Shown here: positions 50,942 to 59,348 of the stretch, one piece after another
Numbering within the stretch: the first letter of the stretch is position 1
Layout of the letters: each line of letters opens with the position of its first letter
Source of the DNA: Mesorhizobium sp. WSM4313
GTDB taxonomy: Bacteria; Pseudomonadota; Alphaproteobacteria; Rhizobiales; Rhizobiaceae
Length of the DNA: 64,000 bases
Direction of reading: 5' to 3'
Assembly (NCBI RefSeq): GCF_002294725.1
Contig: NZ_NSFT01000009.1
Coordinates: forward strand, 1-64,000
Made by a program: the position numbers and the translations under genes
Notes under the pieces: generated by a model
The model's input: the letters and a program-made list of their open reading frames with translations, nothing else
What the model was told of the DNA's origin: nothing
Database searches by the model: none

Positions 50942-51840
50942 CCATCGCCGTTTGCCAGACCGGACCGATCCAGCGCAGCGCCACGCGCGCCGAGACGGTC
51001 GGGCGGCTGGTGCATCTGCTCGAAAAGGCAGCGGCTTCCGGCGCCGAGATCGCGGTGTTTCCGGAAATGGCGCTGACCACATTCTTTCCGCGCTGGCGCA
51101 TCGACGACCAGGCCGAGATCGATGCCTTCTTCGAAGTCTCGATGCCAGGACCCGAGACGCAGCGGCTCTATGATGCCGCCGCGCGGCTGAAGGTCGGGTT
51201 CGCGCTGGGTTATTGCGAACTGGCGCATGAAGAGGGTCGCAGGCGCCATTTCAACACGATGGATCTGGTCGGGCCGGAGGGCGCCTCCATCGGCCGCTAT
51301 CGCAAGATGCATGTGCCGGGTTCGAGCGAGCCGGAGGCAGGCACGACCACCCATCTCGAACGGCGCTACTTCGAACCCGGCAACCTCGGCTTTCCGGTTT
51401 TCGACTATCGCGGCGTGCGCGTAGGTCTCGCCATCTGTAATGACCGCCGCTGGCCCGAGACCTATCGCATGCTATGCCTCAACGGCGCCGAGGTGGCGCT
51501 GCTCGGCTACAACACGCCGCTGCTGCTCGACGAGGCGCCGGCGCTGGCGCATCTGAGAATGTTCCACAATCATCTGCCGATGCAGGCCGGCGCCTACCAG
51601 AACACGCTTTGGATAGGCGCCGCTGCCAAGGCGGGCCTGGAAGACGGGCAAGCGCTGATCGGCGGATCCTGCATCATCGCGCCGACCGGCGAGATCGCCG
51701 CGCAGGCGATGTCGCTCGACGACGAGGTCATTGTCCATCGCGCCGATCTCGATCTGATCGAGACCTGCCGGAAGGTGAATTTCAACTTCGAGCTCTATCG
51801 CCGCCCCGACCAGTACAAGCGCATCTCGGAGCCTGTCTGA
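50926..51840 (+). CDS. N-carbamoyl-D-amino acid hydrolase
   Basis: A 304-residue nitrilase-superfamily enzyme. The catalytic triad Glu47 (FPEMALT), Lys127 (RYRKMHVPG) and Cys171 (AICNDRRWPE) matches the Agrobacterium D-carbamoylase almost residue for residue, as do HLERRYFEPGNLGFPVFD (18) and FNFELYRR. It cleaves N-carbamoyl-D-amino acids to D-amino acid, CO2 and ammonia. I start at ATG 50926, overlapping the hydantoinase end by 16 bases; a TTG 9 bases earlier is in frame. Confidence 0.94.
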   Translation: MARCLTIAVCQTGPIQRSATRAETVGRLVHLLEKAAASGAEIAVFPEMALTTFFPRWRIDDQAEIDAFFEVSMPGPETQRLYDAAARLKVGFALGYCELAHEEGRRRHFNTMDLVGPEGASIGRYRKMHVPGSSEPEAGTTTHLERRYFEPGNLGFPVFDYRGVRVGLAICNDRRWPETYRMLCLNGAEVALLGYNTPLLLDEAPALAHLRMFHNHLPMQAGAYQNTLWIGAAAKAGLEDGQALIGGSCIIAPTGEIAAQAMSLDDEVIVHRADLDLIETCRKVNFNFELYRRPDQYKRISEPV

Positions 51841-51847
51841 GACCGCG

Positions 51848-53167
51848 ATGGGCCTGATCGAAACCGGATACAGCCAGGACACCGCGGCGCTCGCAGCCGG
51901 CCCGCTGTCGCTTGGCGACATCGTGGAGAACGGACTTTGCATCGGTTGCGGCCTTTGCGTCTCGATTGCCGGTGCTGGAGAAATCGAGATGGTGATGACG
52001 CCGGAAGGCCGAGAGCGGCCAGTGGCGAGGCAGGCGCTGGATAAGGCGACCTTGGCGAAGATCAACGCCGTCTGCCCAGGAACGAGGATCGCCGGTCCGC
52101 CTCCGACGCAAGGACGCGAGGCCAGGCTAGCGGATACTGTCTGGGGGCCTGTCGAACGGCTTGTGCTCGGCTCCGCTGGAAATCCCACAGTGCGGTTTGT
52201 CGGCTCCGGCGGCGGGACGCTGACGGCGCTCGGGCAGTTCCTGCTCGACTCGGGACGGGTCAAGTTCGTGCTGCACGTCGCGGCCTCGCGTTCCATGCCG
52301 ATGCGCACGGAACGAAGGCTAAGCTTCGACAGCGCTTCGGTGCTCGAAGGCGCCGGCTCGCGCTATGGGCCGGCGGCGACGCTGGTGGATTTCAACGACA
52401 TCCTCGACCGCGGCGAGCCGTTCGCCCTGATCGCCAAGCCCTGCGACATCACCGCGGTGCGAAACCTGGCGCGGCTCGATCTGCGTGTCGACGAATATAT
52501 GCGCTATGCGCTCGCCTTCGTCTGCGGCGGGGCCTCTGACCTGACCAAGTCGGAACAGGTGCTGGAGCGTTTTGGCCTTCGTGAGGACGAGCTCGCTCTC
52601 TTCCGCTACCGGGGATATGGAAATCCTGGCCTGAACCGCGTCGAAACCAGAGACGGCCGCGCCTTCGAGATCAGCTATCGGCAGCTGTGGGAAGACGAGG
52701 ACAAATGGATGATCCAGCCGCGCTGCAAGATCTGCCCCGACGCGATCGGGCAGGTGGCGGATATCGCGGTATCGGATTCCTGGCTGAACGGCGGACCGGC
52801 CGTCGAGGACGAGCCACTCAATGGCATCATCGTGCGCACGAAGCGCGGGCTGGAGCTGTTCGACGCGGCCGTTGAGACTGGCGTACTGCAGATCAAGCGG
52901 GAGAGCGGCATCGCCGAGATCAGCGAATTGCAGTCGCATCAAGTGCGCAAGCGGCGCGCCGTGTGGGCGCGGCTGACAGGCATGGCAATCGCAGGCAAGC
53001 CGGTGCCTTTTGTCAGCGACCTCGCTTTGCGGGATTGCGCCGTGCAGAACTCGCCGGCCGACAATCTGGCCGAAGGGCGGGGCGCCCGCGATCGCGCCCG
53101 GCGCGGCCGCCTGGGCGAGCCGCCAGCCGTGCCGCGCAAAATAGTCGTGGAGGATGAGCGCCGATGA
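51848..53167 (+). CDS. Coenzyme F420 hydrogenase/dehydrogenase beta-subunit (FrhB) family iron-sulfur flavoprotein
   Basis: A 439-residue FrhB/FdhB-family protein. An N-terminal ferredoxin-like motif has Cys31, Cys34 and Cys37 (LCIGCGLC) and Cys76 in VCPG; the central domain carries GSGGGTLTAL, KPCDITAVR and CGGASDLTK, and a later cluster PRCKICPDAIGQVADIAVSDSW (split: PRCKICPD, ADIAVSDSW). Such proteins use FAD and 4Fe-4S clusters to move hydride or electrons; rhizobia are not known to depend on F420, so another acceptor is likely. Tight coupling (4-base overlap) to the DAO flavoprotein suggests a functional pair. Confidence 0.88.
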   Translation: MGLIETGYSQDTAALAAGPLSLGDIVENGLCIGCGLCVSIAGAGEIEMVMTPEGRERPVARQALDKATLAKINAVCPGTRIAGPPPTQGREARLADTVWGPVERLVLGSAGNPTVRFVGSGGGTLTALGQFLLDSGRVKFVLHVAASRSMPMRTERRLSFDSASVLEGAGSRYGPAATLVDFNDILDRGEPFALIAKPCDITAVRNLARLDLRVDEYMRYALAFVCGGASDLTKSEQVLERFGLREDELALFRYRGYGNPGLNRVETRDGRAFEISYRQLWEDEDKWMIQPRCKICPDAIGQVADIAVSDSWLNGGPAVEDEPLNGIIVRTKRGLELFDAAVETGVLQIKRESGIAEISELQSHQVRKRRAVWARLTGMAIAGKPVPFVSDLALRDCAVQNSPADNLAEGRGARDRARRGRLGEPPAVPRKIVVEDERR

Positions 53168-54324
53168 GCGAGCAGACCGAAGTCATCATCATCGGCGGGG
53201 GCATGGCGGGCGCCGGCGCTGCCTTCGAGATTTCGCGCGACAAAAAGGTCGTGCTGCTCGAGCGCGAGAGCCATTGCGGCTATCACACCACGGGACGCTC
53301 GGCGGCGAGCTTCACGGAGAATTACGGCAACGGCGTCATCCGCCGCATCGTGCTCGCCAGCCGGGCGTTTCTCACCGAGCCGCCGACGGGTTTTTGTGAT
53401 TATCCGCTGCTCAGCAAGCGCGGCATGATCACCGTGGCGCGCACCGACCAACTCGACCTTTTGCGTGAAGATCTGGCGGCCGCGCAGGCGCTCGTTCCCT
53501 CGATCGTCGCGATGACGCCGGCGGAGGCGATCGCGCGCGTGCCGGTGCTGCGCCGGGACTACCTCGCCGGCGCCTATATCGAACCGCATTCGATGGACAT
53601 CGACGTCAACGGCCTGCACCAGGGTTTTTTGCGCGGCGCGCGAGCGCATGGCGCGCGCATCGTCACCAAGGCGGGTGTACGGACCATCGGCCGACAGGGC
53701 GGTCTATGGCGGGTCGAGACGGAGGCGGGAACATTCCTTGCGCCGCTGATCGTCAATGCGGCTGGCGCCTGGGGCGACGAGGTCGCTGCGATGGCTGGCG
53801 TGCGCCCGGTCGGCCTGCAGCCAAAGCGCCGCACCGCCTTCAACATTCCCGCACCTGCGGGTGTCGACATTAGCGACTGGCCGCTGGTCAACGATGTCGG
53901 CGCGGAATTCTATTTCAAGCCGGATGCCGGGCAATTGTTCGTGTCGCCGGCCGACGCCACGCCGTCGACGCCGATGGACGCATTTGCCGAAGACATCGAT
54001 GTCGCGATCGGCGCCGAGCGTCTCGAACGGGCAACGACAATCGAGGTGCAGCGCGTGTCGCGCTCCTGGGCGGGCTTGCGGACATTTGTCGCCGACGGGT
54101 CGCCAGTGGTCGGGCCGGATGACGAATTTCCGGATTTCGTCTGGCTGGTCGGGCAGGGCGGCTACGGCATCAAGACCTCGCCGGCGTTGTCGCGCATCTG
54201 CGCCAGCCTGATCGCCGGCGGCGGCCTGCCGGACAATGTCGCGAGGCAAGGCGTTTCCTTGGACGATCTGACGCCGCACCGGCTGCGCGGCGCCGAGGGC
54301 GAAGCTCGACGGGCCGCGCCATGA
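53164..54324 (+). CDS. FAD-dependent oxidoreductase, DAO family (D-amino acid dehydrogenase-like)
   Basis: A 386-residue flavoprotein with the N-terminal dinucleotide motif IIIGGGMAGAGAAFE (8-22), LLERE after the second strand, and YHTTGRSAASF as the FAD-contact segment. The C-terminal GGYGIKTSPALSR is the usual DAO ending. It most likely oxidises an amino or N-methyl amino acid to the imine. Between the FrhB-like protein and the M20 amidase, each with 4-base overlaps, and with RidA in the same operon, it is the obvious consumer of the D-amino acid made upstream. Confidence 0.88.
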   Translation: MSEQTEVIIIGGGMAGAGAAFEISRDKKVVLLERESHCGYHTTGRSAASFTENYGNGVIRRIVLASRAFLTEPPTGFCDYPLLSKRGMITVARTDQLDLLREDLAAAQALVPSIVAMTPAEAIARVPVLRRDYLAGAYIEPHSMDIDVNGLHQGFLRGARAHGARIVTKAGVRTIGRQGGLWRVETEAGTFLAPLIVNAAGAWGDEVAAMAGVRPVGLQPKRRTAFNIPAPAGVDISDWPLVNDVGAEFYFKPDAGQLFVSPADATPSTPMDAFAEDIDVAIGAERLERATTIEVQRVSRSWAGLRTFVADGSPVVGPDDEFPDFVWLVGQGGYGIKTSPALSRICASLIAGGGLPDNVARQGVSLDDLTPHRLRGAEGEARRAAP

Positions 54325-55598
54325 GCTCACTGACGGCCGGTGGGAAACTGGCGGGACGTATCCTGGACGCACTCGCCGAAGCCACGACGGACGCGCCGGG
54401 AATCACGCGCGTTGCTTACGGGCCGGGCGAGCGCTTCGCCCATGACTTTGTGCGCAAGGAGGCGGAAAAGCTCGGCGCCGTCGCGCGCGTCGATGCCGCC
54501 GGCAACCTCTATTTGACGCTGAAAGGCCGTGACCCGGATTTGCCGGCGATCGTCATCGGCTCGCATCTCGACAGCGTGGCGCATGGCGGCAATTTCGATG
54601 GCGCCGCCGGCGTGGCAGCGGGCCTGGCAGTGATGGCCGAACTGGTCGGGCAGGGCATCCGCTTGCCACGCGACCTCATCGTGTTGGCAACGCGGGCGGA
54701 GGAGGCCGTCTGGTTTCCGCTGTCATACCCCGGCAGCCAGGCGGCGCTTGGCCTGCTGGATCCGCGGGCGCTCGAAGCCAGGCGGTCCGACAGCGGGCGC
54801 ACGCTGGCCGAGCACATGCGCGAGGAAGGCTTCGACCCCGAAGCCGTGCGACGAGGCGTGCCGGGCATCGATGCAGGGCGGATCGCGGCTTTTGTCGAGG
54901 TGCATATCGAGCAGGGGCCACGCTTGGTCACCGCCGAAGCGCCGGTCGGCATCGTTACCGGGATCGCCGGCGGGTTCCGCTATGTCGATGCGAAGTGCCT
55001 TGGCGCCTATGCCCATTCCGGCGCCGAGCCGCGCTTTGCCCGGCATGACAGCGTGCTTGGCTTTGCCGATCTGGTCGCCGCGCTCGAAACCGAATGGGAT
55101 GCGCTCGAACGCGAAGGGCGTGAGGCCACCATCACCTTCGGCCGCGTGCAGTCCGATCCGACGCAGCATGGCGGCAGCCGTGTTCTGGGTGAGCTCGGTT
55201 TCACACTCGATGTGCGAAGCGCCGAAGCTACCGTCCTGGATCGTATCGAGGCCAAGCTTCAGAACATTTTCACTGAGATTGCCGGCAAACGCGGCGTCAC
55301 CTTCGAGCCCGGGCCGCGCTTCACCTGGGATCCGGCCACGATGTCGCTGAATCTGATCGGCAGGCTCAACATTGCCGCCATCGAACTGCAAATGCTGGCG
55401 CCGCATGTGCCAAGCGGGGCCGGGCACGACGCGGCGACGTTTGCCGGCGCCGGCATCCCAACCGCGATGCTCTTCGTGCGCAACGAGAACGGCAGCCACA
55501 ATCCGCATGAAGCGATGGAGATCGCCGACCTCGATCAGGCGATCCGGCTGCTCCTGCGTTTCGTGACCGACTTCGACAACCCATCGGGCCAGCCATGA
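54321..55598 (+). CDS. Hydantoinase/carbamoylase-family M20 amidase (N-carbamoyl-L-amino acid hydrolase-like)
   Basis: A 425-residue dinuclear-metal M20 hydrolase of the beta-ureidopropionase/allantoate amidohydrolase class. Metal motifs are GSHLDSV (His82), GNFDGAAGV (Asp93), RAEEAVWF (Glu127/128), VHIEQGP and the terminal SHNPHE. The dimerisation domain with SGAEPRFARHD follows. Family members cleave N-carbamoyl-L-amino acids, allantoate or ureidoglycine. Its presence beside a D-specific carbamoylase suggests both stereoisomers, or a second ureido substrate, are used. Position 131 carries WFPLSYPGSQ, as in typical members. Confidence 0.9.
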   Translation: MSSLTAGGKLAGRILDALAEATTDAPGITRVAYGPGERFAHDFVRKEAEKLGAVARVDAAGNLYLTLKGRDPDLPAIVIGSHLDSVAHGGNFDGAAGVAAGLAVMAELVGQGIRLPRDLIVLATRAEEAVWFPLSYPGSQAALGLLDPRALEARRSDSGRTLAEHMREEGFDPEAVRRGVPGIDAGRIAAFVEVHIEQGPRLVTAEAPVGIVTGIAGGFRYVDAKCLGAYAHSGAEPRFARHDSVLGFADLVAALETEWDALEREGREATITFGRVQSDPTQHGGSRVLGELGFTLDVRSAEATVLDRIEAKLQNIFTEIAGKRGVTFEPGPRFTWDPATMSLNLIGRLNIAAIELQMLAPHVPSGAGHDAATFAGAGIPTAMLFVRNENGSHNPHEAMEIADLDQAIRLLLRFVTDFDNPSGQP

Positions 55599-56260
55599 AC
55601 CTCGCCAAGACCGCCTTGCTCGTCATCGACCTGCAGAATGAGTACCGACCCGGCGCGGCATGGCCGGTCGTCGGCTACGACGCGGTGCTGGCCAATGCCG
55701 CAGCGCTGATCGAGGCCGCCCGCAAGGCTGGCGTGCCGGTCATCCACGCGCAGGCTTGGGTCAAGCCGGAAGAGCGTGAAGGCTACGCGCGGCAGGAGGA
55801 GATCCTGACCGAAGAATTCCGCTCCGCCGTCGCGGGCAGCGAAGGCGCGAACATCTGCGCCGAGGTGGCGGCCGTGCCCGGCGACATCGTCATCCACAAA
55901 CATTGGCCGAGCGCCTTTCGCCGCACCGATCTTTCGCAGCGCCTCGCCGCGCTCGGGGTTGAAAACCTTGTTGTCACCGGCGTGCTCACCGACAGCTGTG
56001 TGACGGAGACCGCGTTCGATGCGGTCTATCAGGGTTTTCGCGTCTGGCTGGTGAAAGAGGCCTGCGGCAGCATGACGGAAGCCATGCACCGCACCGGCAT
56101 GCTCGACATGGCGAACCGGCTCTATGGCGGCGGCATATTGCGTCTGCGGCAGGCGTTGAAGGCGCTTGCCGAACAGCCATTCGAGGGCTGGCGCTGCACG
56201 CGGCCGGTGGAATTCGCCTATACGCTGGAGAGCGTAGACCGGATCTACGAGGCGCTGTGA
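55595..56260 (+). CDS. Isochorismatase-like cysteine hydrolase (N-carbamoylsarcosine amidase-like)
   Basis: A 221-residue cysteine amidase. Catalytic residues are Asp12 (LVIDLQNEY), Lys102 (HKHWPSAF) and Cys135 (LTDSCVTE). The family includes N-carbamoylsarcosine amidase, ureidoacrylate amidase and nicotinamidase. In this cluster a carbamoyl or ureido amide is the natural guess, and the sarcosine oxidase genes nearby make N-carbamoylsarcosine a specific candidate. It is the last gene of the plus operon; its end overlaps the end of the convergent deacylase gene by 16 bases. Confidence 0.87.
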   Translation: MNLAKTALLVIDLQNEYRPGAAWPVVGYDAVLANAAALIEAARKAGVPVIHAQAWVKPEEREGYARQEEILTEEFRSAVAGSEGANICAEVAAVPGDIVIHKHWPSAFRRTDLSQRLAALGVENLVVTGVLTDSCVTETAFDAVYQGFRVWLVKEACGSMTEAMHRTGMLDMANRLYGGGILRLRQALKALAEQPFEGWRCTRPVEFAYTLESVDRIYEAL

Positions 56261-57735
56261 TCGGCGCCACAGCCGCATGCGCCTTTGAATACCGTCTTTG
56301 AAGCCGAAGGCTTGAGAACCGCGCCGGGCAGCGCTCCGGTGGCTCTGCCGCCACGCCAGACCGAGACGCCGTTGACGAAGACATGGTCGATGCCGGCGGC
56401 GGGCCTGCGCGGCTCCTCGAAGGTGGCGGTGTCGATGATCGTCTTGGGGTCGAAGATGACGAGATCGGCGAAATTGCCTTCGGCGAGAATACCGCGCTCC
56501 TGGATGCCGAATTCACGCGCAGGCAGGCCGGTCATGCGGAACACGGCTTCCTCCAGAGTGAGCAACCCTATATCCCGCGCGTAATGTCCGAGCACGCGCG
56601 GAAAAGTGCCCCAGAGGCGCGGATGCGGGTGAATGTCGTACGGCAGGCCGTCGGAGCCGATCATGGTGCGCGGGTGCGCGATGATGTTGCGGACATCGTC
56701 CTCATCGAGCTGGAAATAGACCGCGCCGGCCGGCAGCAGGCGCTCGCCCGCCTGGCGCTCGGTGCAGTTCCATTCGCGGGCAATGTCGGCGATCTCGCGC
56801 CTTGCCATCTCCGGATGCGGATCGGACCACGTGATCAGGATCTTCAAGCCGGTGTCGCAGCGCTCCAGCCGAAGCACCGTCGAACTCGCGGCATAGGGAT
56901 AGACATCCATGCCGATGTCCATCGTCTCGCGCGCCCGGTCGATCCTTTCCAGCGAGGGCCGGCTCTTGCCGAAATTGGCGCGGCCGGTGCACTGGTGGTG
57001 CGAGATGATGAGCTTGCCGCCAGCATGACCGGCAATGTCGATCGCTTCCTCGATCGCCTCGTCCATCGCCTCGAAATAGTTGCGCGTGTGGGTGACATAC
57101 GGACCGCCCAGGCCTGCCGCTGTGGCGGCGAGAGCCTTGACCTCATCGGTCGATGAGTTGACGGCCGGCGGATAGTCGAGCCCAGTGCTGAGGCCGAACG
57201 CACCCTCGGCCATCGCCTCGGCCACCGCTTCCTGCATTGCTGCCGTTTCCGCTGCGTTTGCGGGACGGTCGGTCACCGGCATGCAGCGCTGGCGCAAGGT
57301 GGTGTGGCCGACGAGCAGGGCCGCGTTGGTGGCGATGCCGCGCCGCTTTAGCTCCGCAACATAATCGGCGAAGCGGCCGAAGCGGAAGTTCTCGCGGCCG
57401 CCGACCAGCGTGAAGGGCGGCGGCGGTGTCTTGTCGAGCAGCAGAGGCGCCAGGCTGACACCGCAATTGCCGGCGATCACCGTCGTCACGCCCTGGCTGA
57501 TCTTCGGGTCCATGCCGCGCGGCGAAAGCAGCGCGCCGTCATCATGGGTGTGCACGTCGATGAAGCCGGGCGCGACGACCTTGCCCAGAGCATCGATTTC
57601 CTCGATGCCGTGCTCATCGTCCAGCCGGCCGATCGCCGCGATTCTGTCGCCGGTAACGGCGATGTCGGCCTCGAACGGTGCCGAGCCGTCGCCGGCGATC
57701 AGCGTCGCGTGGCGGATAACGAGGTCGTAAGGCAT
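56245..57735 (-). CDS. N-acyl-D-amino acid deacylase family amidohydrolase
   Basis: A 496-residue D-aminoacylase-like enzyme. His62-x-His64 (GFIDVHTHDDG) and the unusual metal ligand Cys91 (IAGNCGVSLAP) correspond to the His-x-His and Cys of the Alcaligenes D-aminoacylase; THTRNYFE and ISHHQC follow, then MIGSDGLP. It would release D-amino acids from N-acyl or similar derivatives. The C-terminus adds CGCGADHSAS, an oddly Cys-rich tail. Start ATG 57735; it is the last gene of the operon that begins with soxA beyond the window. Confidence 0.9.
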   Translation of the reverse strand: MPYDLVIRHATLIAGDGSAPFEADIAVTGDRIAAIGRLDDEHGIEEIDALGKVVAPGFIDVHTHDDGALLSPRGMDPKISQGVTTVIAGNCGVSLAPLLLDKTPPPPFTLVGGRENFRFGRFADYVAELKRRGIATNAALLVGHTTLRQRCMPVTDRPANAAETAAMQEAVAEAMAEGAFGLSTGLDYPPAVNSSTDEVKALAATAAGLGGPYVTHTRNYFEAMDEAIEEAIDIAGHAGGKLIISHHQCTGRANFGKSRPSLERIDRARETMDIGMDVYPYAASSTVLRLERCDTGLKILITWSDPHPEMARREIADIAREWNCTERQAGERLLPAGAVYFQLDEDDVRNIIAHPRTMIGSDGLPYDIHPHPRLWGTFPRVLGHYARDIGLLTLEEAVFRMTGLPAREFGIQERGILAEGNFADLVIFDPKTIIDTATFEEPRRPAAGIDHVFVNGVSVWRGGRATGALPGAVLKPSASKTVFKGACGCGADHSAS

Positions 57736-57744
57736 TGTAGTGTC

Positions 57745-59286
57745 CTAAGCTTCCGGATTGGCGGCGATCTCCTCGCGGCGGCGCGCGACATAGGCGTCGA
57801 GCTCCTCGCGGATTGCGGGATCCATGACCGGCTCCTCATAGTCGTGCAGCGCCTGCTGCCAGAGCTCTGTCGCCCGCTCCAGCGCATCCTTGCCGCCGGC
57901 TTCCTGCCAGGCGCCGTAGTTCTGCCAGTTGGAGAGCATCGGCTGGTAGAAGGCGGTGGTGTAGCGCGACATGGTGTGCTCGGCGCCGAAGAAATGGCCG
58001 CCGGCCGGCACCGACTTGATGGCTTCGAAGCCGAGGTCGTCCTCCTGGAATGGCAAGGGCCGCAGGAACTCCATCATGTTCTGCAGGATCTCGACGTCGA
58101 GCACGAGCTTTTCGTAGGACGCCGTCAGCCCGCCCTCCAGCCAGCCGGCGGCGTGATAGATCAAATTGGCGCCGCCGAGCACCGCGCCCCATGTCGCCAT
58201 TTCGGTCTCGTAGGCGGCCTGCAAGTCGACCACGTTGGAGGCATTCGCATTTGAGGTGCGGTAGGGCAGGTTGTAGCGCCGCGCCAATTGGCCGGCGATG
58301 ATGTTGGCCTTGGCGTTTTCCGGCGTGCCGAAGGCCGGCGCGCCCGACTTCATGTCGACATTGGAGGTGAAGGCGCCGTACATCACCGGCGTGCCGGGGT
58401 TGACGAGCTGGGTCAGCGTCACGCCGAACAGCGCCTCGGCGTTCTGCTGGCAGAGCGCGGCGGCCAGCGTCACCGGCGTCATCGCGCCCATCAGCGTGAA
58501 GGGCGTCACCGTCACCGGCTGGCCGTGCTCGGCCATGGCGATCAGGCCTTCCGCCATCGCGTCATCGAACAGGCGCGGCGAGTTGATCGAGATGATCGTG
58601 GTGACGCCCGGCGAGGCGCGCATCTCCTCGACCGAGATGCCGCGCGCGATCGCCATCATGTTGACGCCGTCCATCGCCCTGGCGCGGCCGATCGCCGTGC
58701 AATGGAAGGAGAGATCGCTCAGTGTCAGATTGGCATGGTAGGTGTCGAGATGGCGGGAATTCGCCGGCAGCTCGATCGGCGCCACCACCTGGTTGCCGAT
58801 GATGTGGATGGCGTTGAAGTGGTGCGCCAGCCGGATGAAGTTCTGGTAGTCGGGGAGGTTGCCCGGACGGCGGCCGTTGATGCGGTCATGCACATTGGGC
58901 GGACCGGCGACCAGGCCGAAAACCAGTGAATTGCCGCCGAAATGGATCTGCTTGTCCGGATTGCGGCTGGTCAGCGTGAAGGAGGAGGGCACGTTGCTCA
59001 GAGCTTCCGTCACGATGCTCTCGTCGATGCGGATGGTCCGCTCCTCGCGATCGACGATGGCGCCAGCCTTGGCGAACAGGTCCATAACCTTTTCGCTCAT
59101 GACGCGGATCCCGAGCTCCGACAGGATGCGCATCGAGGTCTTGTGCAACTGCTCCATGCGCTCCTCGTCAAGGAGCTGCATAGGCGGGTAGGGGTTCTTG
59201 ACGCTCTGCCACGGCAGCTGCGCGATGCCGCCGCCACCGCGCCCGAGCTTCGATCTGCGGCCACCGCCGCGCCTGTCCTGTGACAT
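57745..59286 (-). CDS. Trimethylamine methyltransferase family protein (MttB superfamily, non-pyrrolysine)
   Basis: A 513-residue TIM-barrel methyltransferase homologous to MttB. No in-frame amber codon is present, so it is the non-pyrrolysine type; characterised members demethylate glycine betaine, proline betaine, carnitine or similar quaternary amines, passing methyl to a corrinoid protein. Family blocks are LLDEERMEQLHKTSMRILSE (20), GHFFGAEHT, and TSNANASNVVD. The N-terminus RRGGGRRSKLGRGGGG is basic and Gly-rich, common in proteobacterial members. No corrinoid partner lies in the window. ATG 59286 has AAGGGGA upstream. Confidence 0.9.
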   Translation of the reverse strand: MSQDRRGGGRRSKLGRGGGGIAQLPWQSVKNPYPPMQLLDEERMEQLHKTSMRILSELGIRVMSEKVMDLFAKAGAIVDREERTIRIDESIVTEALSNVPSSFTLTSRNPDKQIHFGGNSLVFGLVAGPPNVHDRINGRRPGNLPDYQNFIRLAHHFNAIHIIGNQVVAPIELPANSRHLDTYHANLTLSDLSFHCTAIGRARAMDGVNMMAIARGISVEEMRASPGVTTIISINSPRLFDDAMAEGLIAMAEHGQPVTVTPFTLMGAMTPVTLAAALCQQNAEALFGVTLTQLVNPGTPVMYGAFTSNVDMKSGAPAFGTPENAKANIIAGQLARRYNLPYRTSNANASNVVDLQAAYETEMATWGAVLGGANLIYHAAGWLEGGLTASYEKLVLDVEILQNMMEFLRPLPFQEDDLGFEAIKSVPAGGHFFGAEHTMSRYTTAFYQPMLSNWQNYGAWQEAGGKDALERATELWQQALHDYEEPVMDPAIREELDAYVARRREEIAANPEA

Positions 59287-59348
59287 AGCATTCCCCTTCG
59301 ATTCTTGTTCTCGCACGGAAAACCGCTGCACTTTTCCTGGAATTGCTT

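Noticed and set aside
49511..56260. Ergothioneine breakdown as the role of the hydantoin cluster.
   Set aside because: Hydantoinase and carbamoylase fit, but no ergothionase, thiourocanate hydratase or desulfhydrase is visible.
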